This document shows positions 11,441-21,807 of a DNA stretch of 64,000 nucleotides, in pieces. How positions within the stretch are numbered: the stretch's first letter is position 1; each line of letters starts with the position of its first letter. Position numbers and translations under genes: made by a program. The notes under the pieces are model-generated. The model was not told where the DNA came from. It was given only the letters and a program-made list of their open reading frames with translations, and did not search any database. The stretch is from Fasciola hepatica (taxonomy: Eukaryota; Platyhelminthes; Trematoda; Plagiorchiida; Fasciolidae): the NCBI GenBank assembly GCA_948099385.1, contig CANUEZ040000163.1, forward strand, positions 6,006,001 through 6,070,000, read 5' to 3'.

Positions 11441-12903
11441 GTGGTGGTGTTATATACTAACGCGTGTACTATTAGAAACAAATGGGCGGAACTCGCCAAA
11501 ACCGCCGGCGAGCAGAAAGAGCCAATAGTTTCCGTCACGGAAACTTGGCTTTCTGAAGAAGACCATGTGCCAGGCCTAATGAGTAACGGTTTTGCAGTCT
11601 ATAGGCAGGATCGAGAACAGGATAACCTTGATGGTGGAGTAGCCATCCTCGTTAGGTCAGGTACAAACCGCCTGGAGTCTCAGACCAAGGTGTGCACTCG
11701 CAATGTCCAGTTATGCACCGTTACGATCATCCTTCCAGGCGGAAGGGTTAACGTTGTCTGTGTCTACAGGGCACCAAGCACTAACGACGAAGATGACGGT
11801 TGTTTACTGCGGACTTTGACTGAACTGGTTAAGGACGCACAAAAGACCCTCATAGTGGGTGACTTCAACCTCCCGCACATAGACTGGGTGGCTGAGGTCT
11901 GCGTGCCGGGACCGGAGGAGCAAACCTACTTAGAATGGCTGCATGCCAATGGGCTGCACCAGCATATTAGGGAAAATACCAGATATAATAATAATAATGA
12001 CAAAGGTTTATTTCGGAGAAGCCCGAGGCATGCCAGGTGCATGATCAACTGGATGCTTTCCATCCTTGCTGGATCTAGCTATAACGAACTTCCCAAACGG
12101 TGAGTCTGGACTGCATTATTGTGCACCGCTGGGCAAGAGTGACCACGTGTGTGTCAAAATAGTCCTATGCATGCGGCAATCCAAGGTACCTTCAAGGCTG
12201 GTCAGAAACTTTGGTAGTATGGACATAGATAGGCTTTGTAATAGGGTGACGGGTTTGACCTGGGACACGACAGGGGAGGCTTTTGTCGAGGAGCGCTGGC
12301 AGACCATAAAGGGATCCCTGACTGCCCTACAGGAAGAGTTCGCGCCCTTAAAACGAATGAGTGGGGAAGGCAAACCCATGTGGTGGAAGGCTGTAATAGC
12401 CAAGGCCATCAGACGTAGAAACAGCTGCTGGAACCAGTACAAAGCTTCCGGCAGTCAGCTAGCCTCGAACCGCTATACAAAGCTGAGAAACGAGACTGTA
12501 AGCCTTTTGGGAACTTCCAAGCGGGAATTTGGGCTAAGATTGGCCCAGTCTGTAAGACAACAGCCAAAATATTCTACAGCTATGTACAGTCTAAAGGCTC
12601 AACAAGAAATGCCGCAGGTCCGCTATCCACTAGAGACTATGGTATTGTCATTGCTGACCAGAGCAAAGCAGACGCCCTGGGGGAATGCTTTGGTGGTGTA
12701 CATAGAATGGATAGTGGGGTACGAGTAGATATGACTCTGGTGCATCCTCCTCCTTAGTTTAACGGGCTAGACCTCTCAGAGTAAACCGTGCCTAAGTACC
12801 TACAGGAGCTAAACAGCCACAAGTTAGCGGGCCCAGATGGCATTCATCCAGCTATCGTCAAGCCGTTGGCGGACATCATAGCTCCATCGGTATGCGGGAT
12901 GTA
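11441..12903 (+). pseudogene. LINE-C: endonuclease and start of RT (CR1-like)
   Basis: N-terminal half of ORF2 of a CR1-like LINE, which nicks DNA and primes reverse transcription at the nick. Endonuclease motifs appear in order: YTNACTIRNK (substrate Asn) at the start, VTETW (Glu), DGGVAILVRSG, VCVYRAPS, GDFNLPHIDW (Asp/Asn) and GKSDH (catalytic His). The frame opens with GTG at 11441, so the true start is probably upstream. A 75 bp insertion at about 11985-12059 breaks the frame, which resumes as LLDLAITNF at about 12066. A second shift occurs at about 12620-12640. The first RT block (LQELNSHKLAGPDGIHPAIV) lies at about 12790-12850. The protein is cut at 12903 by a BEL/Pao LTR and continues at 20816. 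Confidence 0.88.
11985..12059 (-). mobile_element. Short (ATT)n-tailed insertion, T2 (right copy)
   Basis: Mirror of 10665-10739. It lies on the minus strand of LINE-C, between the codons for ENTRY and the LLDLAITNF block, and carries (AAT)4 followed by TTTCGG...CCCGAGGCATGCC and TGCATGATCA. It is 5' truncated almost to the tail. Confidence 0.7.
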
Positions 12904-13262
12904 TGTAAAGAGAAAATACTGAAAATTCTTCCAAATGTTATACGTGCTTTGTAAAGTTGACTATGTTTAACATTACCTTGAAAAGCTCGCTCATACACCA
13001 CACCTTTTCACGTTTGTTTATCCATGTGAGGCATTTGAATTTGGCATTGAACCGTTTCTGACTGTCGTGCTTGAGCCACGGGGCTTCGGACCTTTGGGCT
13101 TTATTGTGAAGTCTATTTGGCCGCATACTTGAGGTTTGTATATACTTGCATCCCTTGTGAATTTCAATTTAGTACCGTAGAAACTACGAATCAATCTTGT
13201 TCTGGTCTTGGGATTCGTTTGAATTGGCTACGCGTTGCTCGATTTGCGAGAATTGACTTACA
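12904..13262 (+). repeat. BEL/Pao family B LTR1
   Basis: 359 bp LTR with TG...CA ends, 5' LTR of tandem unit 1. It is nearly identical to LTR2 (16681-17039) and LTR3 (20457-20815) except for a cluster of changes in its first 18 bases (TGTAAAGAGAAAATACTG here, TGTAAAGAACAATTACTG in the others). It lies inside LINE-C RT. No clear target duplication is visible: the flank is ATGTA on the left and CCGTA after LTR3, sharing only GTA. Confidence 0.9.
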
Positions 13263-13300
13263 GTACTCAAGTGGAACCTGGACAAGGAAACTCATTGGAA

Positions 13301-13987
13301 ATGCCCAGACGAGGAAGCAAGAACTTTTTGAGACAACAAGAATTAACTCGACAAGTCTCTGGGGATGGTTTGGGTGTTATTGATTCTCTAGATAATGCTA
13401 AGTTTACTAGTTCTGTCAGTGCTAGGTCATATATCTCTAACCGCGATAAGTTTGCCGACATAAGTACTTTCAGAATGAGAGTGATAGAATTAGAGAACGA
13501 GCTGCGGTTAGCCAGAAGGGAAGCAGAGCCTCCTAAACAAGGAACTGGTCTCAGAGAGCCAGCAAAGAGTCCATGTAGTTCACGATGTCAACATCGAAAC
13601 GGCACTGTGATCGACGAATATAAACCCTTGAGACAGCCTGAAACCACTGAGGTTTTGGCATTCGACCTGCCGAGAGTGGAGCTGTCCTATGTCGACGGGC
13701 ACCCCGAGCAATACTGTATATTCATGAAACAATTCGAAAATTTTGTTGAGTGCAAAAATGCAGATCCTGGTCAAAAGTTATTGTATTTATTACATTACTG
13801 TCGTGGGAGGGCCAAAAGTGCTATCGAAGGCTGCGCTATGCTTGATCCACCAATAAGGTACATCAGAGTACGCAGAATCCTGGAAAATTTGTTTGGACAA
13901 CCATTCAAGGTGGCTAGAAGCCTGATTGATAGTGTTTTATTGGGGGCAAAAACACTGAGGGCAAGGCTGAATTACTGTCATATTTAG
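13301..13987 (+). pseudogene. BEL/Pao family B gag, unit 1 (first part)
   Basis: Structural Gag that would form the cytoplasmic particle of a BEL/Pao retrotransposon. I place the start at the ATG at 13301 (MPRRGSKNF); the open frame extends further 5', but into the LTR. Residues about 55-80 form a charged, probably coiled-coil segment (RVIELENELRLARREAE). The BEL gag core follows (DLPRVELSYVDGHPEQYCIF, then LLYLLHYCRGRAKSAIEGC, then ENLFGQPFKVAR). The frame ends in a stop at 13985-13987 after a -1 shift around GGGGGCAAAAAC at about 13940. Shifted by one base, the sequence continues as GKNTEGKAELLSYLVIKMQN. All three copies in the window share this shift, so the founder element was already defective. 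Confidence 0.88.
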
Positions 13988-14926
13988 TGATAAAAATGCA
14001 GAATTGCAGTATAGCACTGGAGCACTTAGGATACCAGTCTGATCTGAATGCATTGCATACACAGGAATGCATTGTCCAGTGTCTATCTATTGATTTACAG
14101 AGTCGATGGGCAGAGGAAGCTGAAAAAATAAATATGCTTGAGCGGGGACCTACATTCAACGACTTGACGGGGTTCATAGGTCGTCAATCCCGTATCGCCA
14201 ACAGCCGATTTGGACAAATCGTACGCGAAAGTTGCAGGCTGGCGCGAACGGAACCAACATCTGCTCAAATTGCAGGTAAGGACTGTAACCGAATCCAGTC
14301 TTTGGCTAACACACACATGATAATTCGAGAACCCGAGAGGTCAACTGAGTGCAAGCTGTGCAACTCCCTGCATCGGTTACCAGATTTTCCGACCTTTCAT
14401 GGGATGAGTGTTCCCGACCGGTGGTGCGCAGTAAAAAAAGATTGGCTCACGCTTTATGTGTTTGAACAACTCTCATCGAGCCTCTGAATGCAGCTTTATA
14501 GTGAAATGTAACCAGGACGGATGCTTGGGTACTAATCACTCGTTACTACATGGCCCTCTTAACAATAGGCCTATTCAGCAGGATGAACGCAGAATTGTCT
14601 GTTCAGCGGGACATGATGATTTCAAATCTGCAAGATTAGGCATCGTACCTGTCGGAATCGTGACACCTAAAGGACTGAGGTGGGTCGATGCATTTTTGGA
14701 CACGGGGCCGGATACCTCGCTGATTAATCGCGAGCTTGTAGAAAGCTGTGAACTAGTGGGCGAGCCTCCCACGCTCACTATCAGCACGCTTGCAGGGGGT
14801 CATGTTAACAATTCTAAGAGGCTGAACCTGCAGTTAACGTCATTATCTGATGAGGGTGCCGTAGATATTTCGGAAGCTTTTGCAGTAGACAGCTCTCCAG
14901 TGAGACCAGTTGACTCTATTAGATAG
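13987..14926 (+). pseudogene. BEL/Pao family B gag C-terminus and protease, unit 1
   Basis: Continuation of gag: MQNCSIALEHLGYQSDLNAL, then a helical region, then Cys/His zinc-binding motifs (CKLCNSLHRLPDF; FMCLNNSHRASECSF; CNQDGC...H). These are followed by a retropepsin-like protease with the active site AFLDTGPDTSLI at about 14690-14727. A run of seven A at about 14433-14439 (six in the left arm and in unit 2) shifts the frame, so the reading ends at about 14487 and resumes in another frame from 14456. The protease would cut the polyprotein; here it cannot be joined to gag. Confidence 0.85.
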
Positions 14927-14971
14927 ATCGCCAGGCGATGGTCTCATCTCAGATACATAGCGTTCGAAGAA

Positions 14972-15835
14972 GTGTATAGCCCTCACGTCGACATACCAAT
15001 TAAATGCAATGTATCAGAGGCTCATTGGGTGCTTCAACAGAGGATATCCAATCGAAAAGAACCATCCGCTACGCGAACGATACTTGGCGGGACACTTTTC
15101 GGACCCCTGAAGAACGAGCTTCAACAATCTGCACCAATAAATTGCTTAACTGTAGCTGAGAGAAGTGCCTCTATAGAACACAATCAACTTTTCGATATTG
15201 AATCCAATGGTCCATCTCAGGAAAGCGAAGTTCACTCAAATGAAGATCAGTCGGTGCTTTCGATGGTGAATCCAAAGACGGGACGTCACAGTTGGCAACA
15301 CAAAGTTGCTATACCAAAGGGACCACCGTCAAGTCACCTATCAAGAAATGGAAAATTTTCCCGGAGGCGTTTGAAATATCTCAAAAGAGGACGAATTCGA
15401 GAAGCCCTGCTGAAAGTTGAACACCAGCAGGTCACGCAAAGCAGCTTGGAATTTGCCAACCCAGTGACAGTGTACGGTACCTGGGTGGAACTGCATGGCC
15501 GGCGGCGAAACAAAGTACCCTTTGTCAAAACAAAAATTGCTGAGCTGAAGTCGGTATCCTTCAACGAACTCAGAATGACTGCGCTGGTATTGGGTTTTGA
15601 GGTAGCACCAATGCTAAAAAAGAACTGTACCAACATCGAATTTAGCCCTGCATATAGGACAGATCCTACAGTTGTGTTACGTTACAGTAAACGGAAGAAA
15701 CGAAGAGCGTGTTCGAAACACCAGAGAGTTAATCCACTCGTAGCAGGAAACAGCGAGGAAATGTTGACGATTCGAGCTCGAAACCACATAGAAAGGACAA
15801 AGTATCTTGCAGATCGTCTGGCTCCGAGTCACTAA
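14972..15835 (+). pseudogene. BEL/Pao family B pol remnant lacking RT palm, unit 1
   Basis: Open frame of 287 codons after the protease. It starts with the protease/A17-like continuation (EAHWVLQQRISNRKEPSATR, LGGTLFGPL) and includes a basic stretch (SRRRLKYLKRGR). It then passes directly to RNase H-like sequence (AELKSVSFNELRMTALVLGF, then RTDPTVVLRYSKRKKRR). The BEL RT that should lie between, including the DIREMF and YVDD motifs seen in family A, is absent, and no integrase follows. Unit length is 3777 bp against about 6.7 kb for the complete A2 element. This is a non-autonomous deletion derivative that could move only with enzymes supplied in trans. Confidence 0.8.
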
Positions 15836-16680
15836 GCATTTTATTCCATTTCATGCTCTACAACTAATCAACTGGAGCTATTTTTCCTGAACAGTTGCAA
15901 AATGTACTTCGTTCCAGTTTCTATCCAGCGTGCACACATGGGAGAACGAGACATTTATCAATATTTCACCTGAACAGTTCAAGTGAGGCTTATTAGCTGT
16001 GAGCACATTATGAAACTATTCTTGTCTTTAAAGAACATTTATTTACATTTTATACAATATTGTTTGTCACATATTTTGTACATAGAAAAACTTTGAAATA
16101 CTCTGATGGGTGCCGGTATTCGATCAATTTCCGTGTTCATCTGTGTTTCGATACTGTCCGCCGTACACTTATTTTCGAAATTTGTTCATAATCAGAAACC
16201 GGTTTTCATTTCTTTCGGAAAATTTGGTTCGTTAATTTTATGTAATTCCACTGGTTCGTGACCTTTGAATTTTACGCGATATCTCGTCAGGCGTTGCGCC
16301 AAAGTTCAACTTCTGCGCTCATGCTTGTACACAGAGGTGGTCTAACCAGTTGCTGCAATAGTTTACTGCTTGTGATGCGTAGACTTAGCTCGCGCTGCGA
16401 AACGTTTTACTCTGCAAAGCCTTCATCTTCATCGTGCGTCTAACTGCGTGCGTCGGTCTCCTGATTATTATGTCAATCTCAAGTTTTGCTGCTGGATTTG
16501 GAATTGATTCATTATGGATTGTGCGGTGATGACTACAGCGGAAACCTGTTTTACGCGCAGCTAACACAAGAAGTTAGTAACCATAGGCACTGACAATAAG
16601 TTATAGGTAGGCAGGGTGAGAATCACGACCCCGTCCTGAACCTCAGACAACCATTTTTGCGGAAGGATTTTGGCCGGCGG
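15836..16680 (+). other. Family B 3' non-coding region and polypurine tract, unit 1
   Basis: No integrase or other recognised coding. The segment ends with GCGGAAGGATTTTGGCCGGC immediately before LTR2. This matches the GAGGATTTTGGTGGGCGG type tract in front of the family A 3' LTR, so it is probably the polypurine primer for plus-strand synthesis. Confidence 0.65.
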
Positions 16681-17039
16681 TGTAAAGAACAATTACTGAA
16701 AATTCTTCCAAATGTTATACGTGCTTTGTAAAGTTGACTATGTTTAACATTACCTTGAAAAGCTCGCTCATACACCACACCTTTTCACGTTTGTTTATCC
16801 ATGTGAGGCATTTGAATTTGGCATTGAACCGTTTCTGACTGTCGTGCTTGAGCCACGGGGCTTCGGACCTTTGGGCTTTATTGTGAAGTCTATTTGGCCG
16901 CATACTTGAGGTTTGTATATACTTGCATCCCTTGTGAATTTCAATTTAGTACCGTAGAAACTACGAATCAATCTTGTTCTGGTCTTGGGATTCGTTTGAA
17001 TTGGCTACGCGTTGCTCGATTTGCGAGAATTGACTTACA
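16681..17039 (+). repeat. BEL/Pao family B LTR2 (shared, middle of the dimer)
   Basis: 359 bp, TGTAAAGAAC...TTGACTTACA. It serves as 3' LTR of unit 1 and 5' LTR of unit 2. One LTR shared by two internal regions is the expected product of unequal recombination between LTRs of sister copies. Confidence 0.92.
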
Positions 17040-17077
17040 GTACTCAAGTGGAACCTGGACAAGGAAACTCATTGGAA

Positions 17078-17767
17078 ATGCCCAGACGAGGAAGCAAGAA
17101 CTTTTTGAGACAACAAGAATTAACTCGACAAGTCTCTGGGGATGGTTTGGGTGTTATTGATTCTCTAGATAATGCTAAGTTTACTAGTTCTGTCAGTGCT
17201 AGGTCATATATCTCTAACCGCGATAAGTTTGCCGACATAAGTACTTTCAGAATGAGAGTGATAGAATTAGAGAACGAGCTGCGGTTAGCCAGAAGGGAAG
17301 CAGAGCCTCCTAAACAAGGAACTGGTCTCAGAGAGCCAGCAAAGAGTCCATGTAGTTCACGATGTCAACATCGAAACGGCACTGTGATCGACGAATATAA
17401 ACCCTTGAGACAGCCTGAAACCACTGAGGTTTTGGCATTCGACCTGCCGAGAGTGGAGCTGTCCTATGTCGACGGGCACCCCGAGCAATACTGTATATTC
17501 ATGAAACAATTCGAAAATTTTGTTGAGTGCAAAAATGCAGATCCTGGTCAAAAGTTATTGTATTTATTACATTACTGTCGTGGGAGGGCCAAAAGTGCTA
17601 TCGAAGGCTGCGCTATGCTTGATCCACCAATAAGGTACATCAGAGTACGCAGAATCCTGGAAAATTTGTTTGGACAACCATTCAAAGTGGCTAGAAGCCT
17701 GATTGATAGTGTTTTATTGGGGGCAAAAACACTGAGGGCAAGGCTGAATTACTGTCATATTTATTGA
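17078..17767 (+). pseudogene. BEL/Pao family B gag, unit 2 (first part)
   Basis: Same as unit 1 gag, offset by 3777 bases: ATG at 17078, coiled-coil-like segment, then BEL gag core ending at the same frame break. The break differs by one base from unit 1 (TTTATTGATAA here against TTTAGTGATAA), moving the stop by one codon. The near identity over the whole unit points to a recent duplication. Confidence 0.88.
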
Positions 17768-18702
17768 TAAAAATGCAGAATTGCAGTATAGCACTGGAGC
17801 ACTTAGGATACCAGTCTGATCTGAATGCATTGCATACACAGGAATGCATTGTCCAGTGTCTATCTATTGATTTACAGAGCCGATGGGCAGAGGAAGCTGA
17901 AAAAATAAATATGCTTGAGCGGGGACCTACATTCAACGACTTGACGGGGTTCATAGGTCGTCAATCCCGTATCGCCAACAGCCGATTTGGACAAATCGTA
18001 CGCGAAAGTTGCAGGCTGGCGCGAACGGAACCAACATCTGCTCAAATTGCAGGTAAGGACTGTAACCGAATCCAGTCTTTGGCTAACACACACATGATAA
18101 TTCGAGAACCCGAGAGGTCAACTGAGTGCAAGCTGTGCAACTCCCTGCATCGGTTACCAGATTTTCCGACCTTTCATGGGATGAGTGTTCCCGACCGGTG
18201 GTGCGCAGTAAAAAAGATTGGCTCACGCTTTATGTGTTTGAACAACTCTCATCGAGCCTCTGAATGCAGCTTTATAGTGAAATGTAACCAGGACGGATGC
18301 TTGGGTACTAATCACTCGTTACTACATGGCCCTCTTAACAATAGGCCTATTCAGCAGGATGAACGCAGAATTGTCTGTTCAGCGGGACATGATGATTTCA
18401 AATCTGCAAGATTAGGCATCGTACCTGTCGGAATCGTGACACCTAAAGGACTGAGGTGGGTCGATGCATTTTTGGACACGGGGCCGGATACCTCGCTGAT
18501 TAATCGCGAGCTTGTAGAAAGCTGTGAACTAGTGGGCGAGCCTCCCACGCTCACTATCAGCACGCTTGCAGGGGGTCATGTTAACAATTCTAAGAGGCTG
18601 AACCTGCAGTTAACGTCATTATCTGATGAGGGTGCCGTAGATATTTCGGAAGCTTTTGCAGTAGACAGCTCTCCAGTGAGACCAGTTGACTCTATTAGAT
18701 AG
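17764..18702 (+). pseudogene. BEL/Pao family B gag C-terminus and protease, unit 2
   Basis: 312 codons uninterrupted, because this copy has six A at the site where unit 1 has seven. Order: MQNCSIALEHLG helix region, Cys/His motifs at about residues 120-185 (CKLCNSLHRLPDF; CLNNSHRASEC; CNQDGC), then the protease with DTG active site (AFLDTGPDTSLI, about residue 240) and downstream TLTISTLAGGHV. It ends at a stop at 18700-18702, and the pol remnant follows 45 bases later. Upstream it is out of frame with the first gag segment. Confidence 0.87.
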
Positions 18703-18747
18703 ATCGCCAGGCGATGGTCTCATCTCAGATACATAGCGTTCGAAGAA

Positions 18748-19611
18748 GTGTATAGCCCCCACGTCGACATACCAATTAAATGCAATGTATCAGAGGCTCA
18801 TTGGGTGCTTCAACAGAGGATATCCAATCGAAAAGAACCATCCGCTACGCGAACGATACTTGGCGGGACACTTTTCGGACCCCTGAAGAACGAGCTTCAA
18901 CAATCTGCACCAATAAATTGCTTAACTGTAGCTGAGAGAAGTGCCTCTATAGAACACAATCAACTTTTCGATATTGAATCCAATGGTCCATCTCAGGAAA
19001 GCGAAGTTCACTCAAATGAAGATCAGTCGGTGCTTTCGATGGTGAATCCAAAGACGGGACGTCACAGTTGGCAACACAAAGTTGCTATACCAAAGGGACC
19101 ACCGTCAAGTCACCTATCAAGAAATGGAAAATTTTCCCGGAGGCGTTTGAAATATCTCAAAAGAGGACGAATTCGAGAAGCCCTGCTGAAAGTTGAACAC
19201 CAGCAGGTCACGCAAAGCAGCTTGGAATTTGCCAACCCAGTGACAGTGTACGGTACCTGGGTGGAACTGCATGGCCGGCGGCGAAACAAAGTACCCTTTG
19301 TCAAAACAAAAATTGCTGAGCTGAAGTCGGTATCCTTCAACGAACTCAGAATGACTGCGCTGGTATTGGGTTTTGAGGTAGCACCAATGCTAAAAAAGAA
19401 CTGTACCAACATCGAATTTAGCCCTGCATATAGGACAGATCCTACAGTTGTGTTACGTTACAGTAAACGGAAGAAACGAAGAGCGTGTTCGAAACACCAG
19501 AGAGTTAATCCACTCGTAGCAGGAAACAGCGAGGAAATGTTGACGATTCGAGCTCGAAACCACATAGAAAGGACAAAGTATCTTGCAGATCGTCTGGCTC
19601 CGAGTCACTAA
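18748..19611 (+). pseudogene. BEL/Pao family B pol remnant lacking RT palm, unit 2
   Basis: 287 codons, apparently identical in protein to unit 1 (14972-15835). It carries the same internal deletion that removes the RT catalytic region and fuses the N-terminal pol (LGGTLFGPL) to an RNase H-like segment (AELKSVSFNELRMTALVLGF). Integrase is absent. The identical deletion endpoints show that the deletion predates the tandem duplication. Confidence 0.8.
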
Positions 19612-20456
19612 GCATTTTATTCCATTTCATGCTCTACAACTAATCAACTGGAGCTATTTTTCCTGAACAGTTGCAAAATGTACTTCGTTCCAGTTTCTAT
19701 CCAGCGTGCACACATGGGAGAACGAGACATTTATCAATATTTCACCTGAACAGTTCAAGTGAGGCTTATTAGCTGTGAGCACATTATGAAACTATTCTTG
19801 TCTTTAAAGAACATTTATTTACATTTTATACAATATTGTTTGTCACATATTTTGTACATAGAAAAACTTTGAAATACTCTGATGGGTGCCGGTATTCGAT
19901 CAATTTCCGTGTTCATCTGTGTTTCGATACTGTCCGCCGTACACTTATTTTCGAAATTTGTTCATAATCAGAAACCGGTTTTCATTTCTTTCGGAAAATT
20001 TGGTTCGTTAATTTTATGTAATTCCACTGGTTCGTGACCTTTGAATTTTACGCGATATCTCGTCAGGCGTTGCGCCAAAGTTCAACTTCTGCGCTCATGC
20101 TTGTACACAGAGGTGGTCTAACCAGTTGCTGCAATAGTTTACTGCTTGTGATGCGTAGACTTAGCTCGCGCTGCGAAACGTTTTACTCTGCAAAGCCTTC
20201 ATCTTCATCGTGCGTCTAACTGCGTGCGTCGGTCTCCTGATTATTATGTCAATCTCAAGTTTTGCTGCTGGATTTGGAATTGATTCATTATGGATTGTGC
20301 GGTGATGACTACAGCGGAAACCTGTTTTACGCGCAGCTAACACAAGAAGTTAGTAACCATAGGCACTGACAATAAGTTATAGGTAGGCAGGGTGAGAATC
20401 ACGACCCCGTCCTGAACCTCAGACAACCATTTTTGCGGAAGGATTTTGGCCGGCGG
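19612..20456 (+). other. Family B 3' non-coding region, unit 2
   Basis: Copy of 15836-16680 including the terminal purine-rich tract before LTR3. No coding recognised. Confidence 0.6.
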
Positions 20457-20815
20457 TGTAAAGAACAATTACTGAAAATTCTTCCAAATGTTATACGTGC
20501 TTTGTAAAGTTGACTATGTTTAACATTACCTTGAAAAGCTCGCTCATACACCACACCTTTTCACGTTTGTTTATCCATGTGAGGCATTTGAATTTGGCAT
20601 TGAACCGTTTCTGACTGTCGTGCTTGAGCCACGGGGCTTCGGACCTTTGGGCTTTACTGTGAAGTCTATTTGGCCGCATACTTGAGGTTTGTATATACTT
20701 GCATCCCTTGTGAATTTCAATTTAGTACCGTAGAAACTACGAATCAATCTTGTTCTGGTCTTGGGATTCGTCTGAATTGGCTACGCGTTGCTCGATTTGC
20801 GAGAATTGACCTACA
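20457..20815 (+). repeat. BEL/Pao family B LTR3
   Basis: 359 bp, 3' LTR of the dimer. It ends TTGACCTACA (C for T against LTR2), with a few other single changes. LINE-C RT sequence resumes immediately at 20816. Confidence 0.9.
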
Positions 20816-21428
20816 CCGTACAGGTCCACGTTGGACCAGGGTAAGCTGCCTTAGGACTGGAAATTCGCGGCAGTCATGGCAATACATAATAGTGGGCCTA
20901 AGTCGGCTGCGCATAACTACAGGCTGATAAGCCCAACTAGCATTTTATGTAAAACCCTGGAGAAGTTCATCCGTGCCCATATCTGCCGGCCCTTACTGAA
21001 GCACTCCATGTTAAGTACGGCGCAGCATGGATTCCTGATGAAGAGATCTTGCCTGACCAATCTCCTGTGCTTCTTAGATGAAGTAACTCGACGACTGGAC
21101 GAAAGTAAGCAAGTTGAGGTATGCTACCTCAACTTTAGCAAGGCGTTCGACTCCGTTACTCATCGTCTTTTGCCATGCAAGATGGAGACTTTCGGCACAG
21201 GTGGGTCAGTATTTAGGTGGCTGGTGGACTTTCTTTCCAGCAGGACGTTTTTGCGTCAAAGTGGCGAACAGGCCTTCCAGTTTGGTGAACGTCACCAGTG
21301 GTGTACATCAGGGATCCGTCCTAGGCCCGGTCCTACTGTTATTTATTATTGACCTGGCATCCGCTCTTTAATCGCCCGGCTTAATCTTTGCGGATGATGT
21401 GGAGATTGTTGGATCTGAGGTTAGGGCG
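20816..21428 (+). pseudogene. LINE-C RT, first half
   Basis: Continuation of LINE-C across the family B dimer. Reading with one early frame change: LDQGKLP, DWKFAAVMAIHNSGPKSAAH, YRLISPTSILCKTLEKFI, AQHGFLMKRSCLTNLL, then the RT metal-binding motif LNFSKAFDSVTHRLL at about 21128-21175. Next come GSVLGPVLL and FADDVEIVGSE at about 21387-21420. The catalytic FADD box is intact, but frame changes occur near 20840 and 21290-21300. The sequence is cut at 21428 by a solo LTR. Confidence 0.88.
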
Positions 21429-21807
21429 TGTAACAGCCGGTTGTGGAAAATCTCCCTCTTTCCCTCGCGATTCAGTTTTTCCTAACATCACTCATTAGCC
21501 TACACTATTGACTTGTCTTTAAGAGCTGGTTGTTTCTGTGGGCCAATTGTTGTTTGTTCGCGCCCAGAGCGCTACTTTGGCACATCCTTGTTCAGGACCT
21601 GCCGGACGCACGTGCTGCCGCTCACACACTGCTATTCGGTTTCTCGTTGTTGAGTCCTTGTGATCTTATTATTGAGGTTTGTATTATTTTTGATGTCATT
21701 GTTCACGTATTATTCTAGTATCGTAGAATACCACGGATAATCGTCTTTTGATTTCGTGATCTGTTGCGAATTTGGCTACGCATTGCTCAAACTTTCGTTA
21801 CAGGGCG
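21424..21807 (+). mobile_element. Solo LTR of BEL/Pao family A with 5 bp target duplication
   Basis: LTR at 21429-21802 (374 bp) starting TGTAACAGCCGG and ending CGTTACA. It is the reverse-complement match of the LTRs of the complete A2 element (41118-41495 and 47432-47808), so it is inserted in the plus orientation. GGGCG occurs directly on each side (21424-21428 and 21803-21807), a 5 bp target duplication as expected for BEL/Pao integrases. No internal region remains, which indicates LTR-LTR recombination after insertion into LINE-C. Confidence 0.93.

Larger units (their letters stand above)
11643..14836 (+). repeat. IR1 right arm
   Basis: Partner of 7889-11081. It spans LINE-C endonuclease, LTR1 and the gag-protease of the first tandem family B unit. 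Its inner edge falls at CCATCCTCG (11643-11651) and its outer edge just after CCTGCAGTTA (to 14836). Where the two family B units differ, the left arm matches unit 1 in the cases checked (for example TTTAGTGATAA rather than TTTATTGATAA), so unit 1 was the partner in the duplication. Confidence 0.92.

Noticed and set aside
13938..13950. Programmed -1 frameshift signal in family B gag
   Set aside because: The zero-frame codons are GCA AAA ACA, not the canonical X-XXY-YYZ arrangement, and the site is in mid-gag and not at gag/pol. Kept only as a shared lesion.
7889..14836. IR1 as a fold-back DNA transposon
   Set aside because: The arm content is a LINE interrupted by an LTR element, and the outer edges fall inside the protease gene with no flanking duplication.
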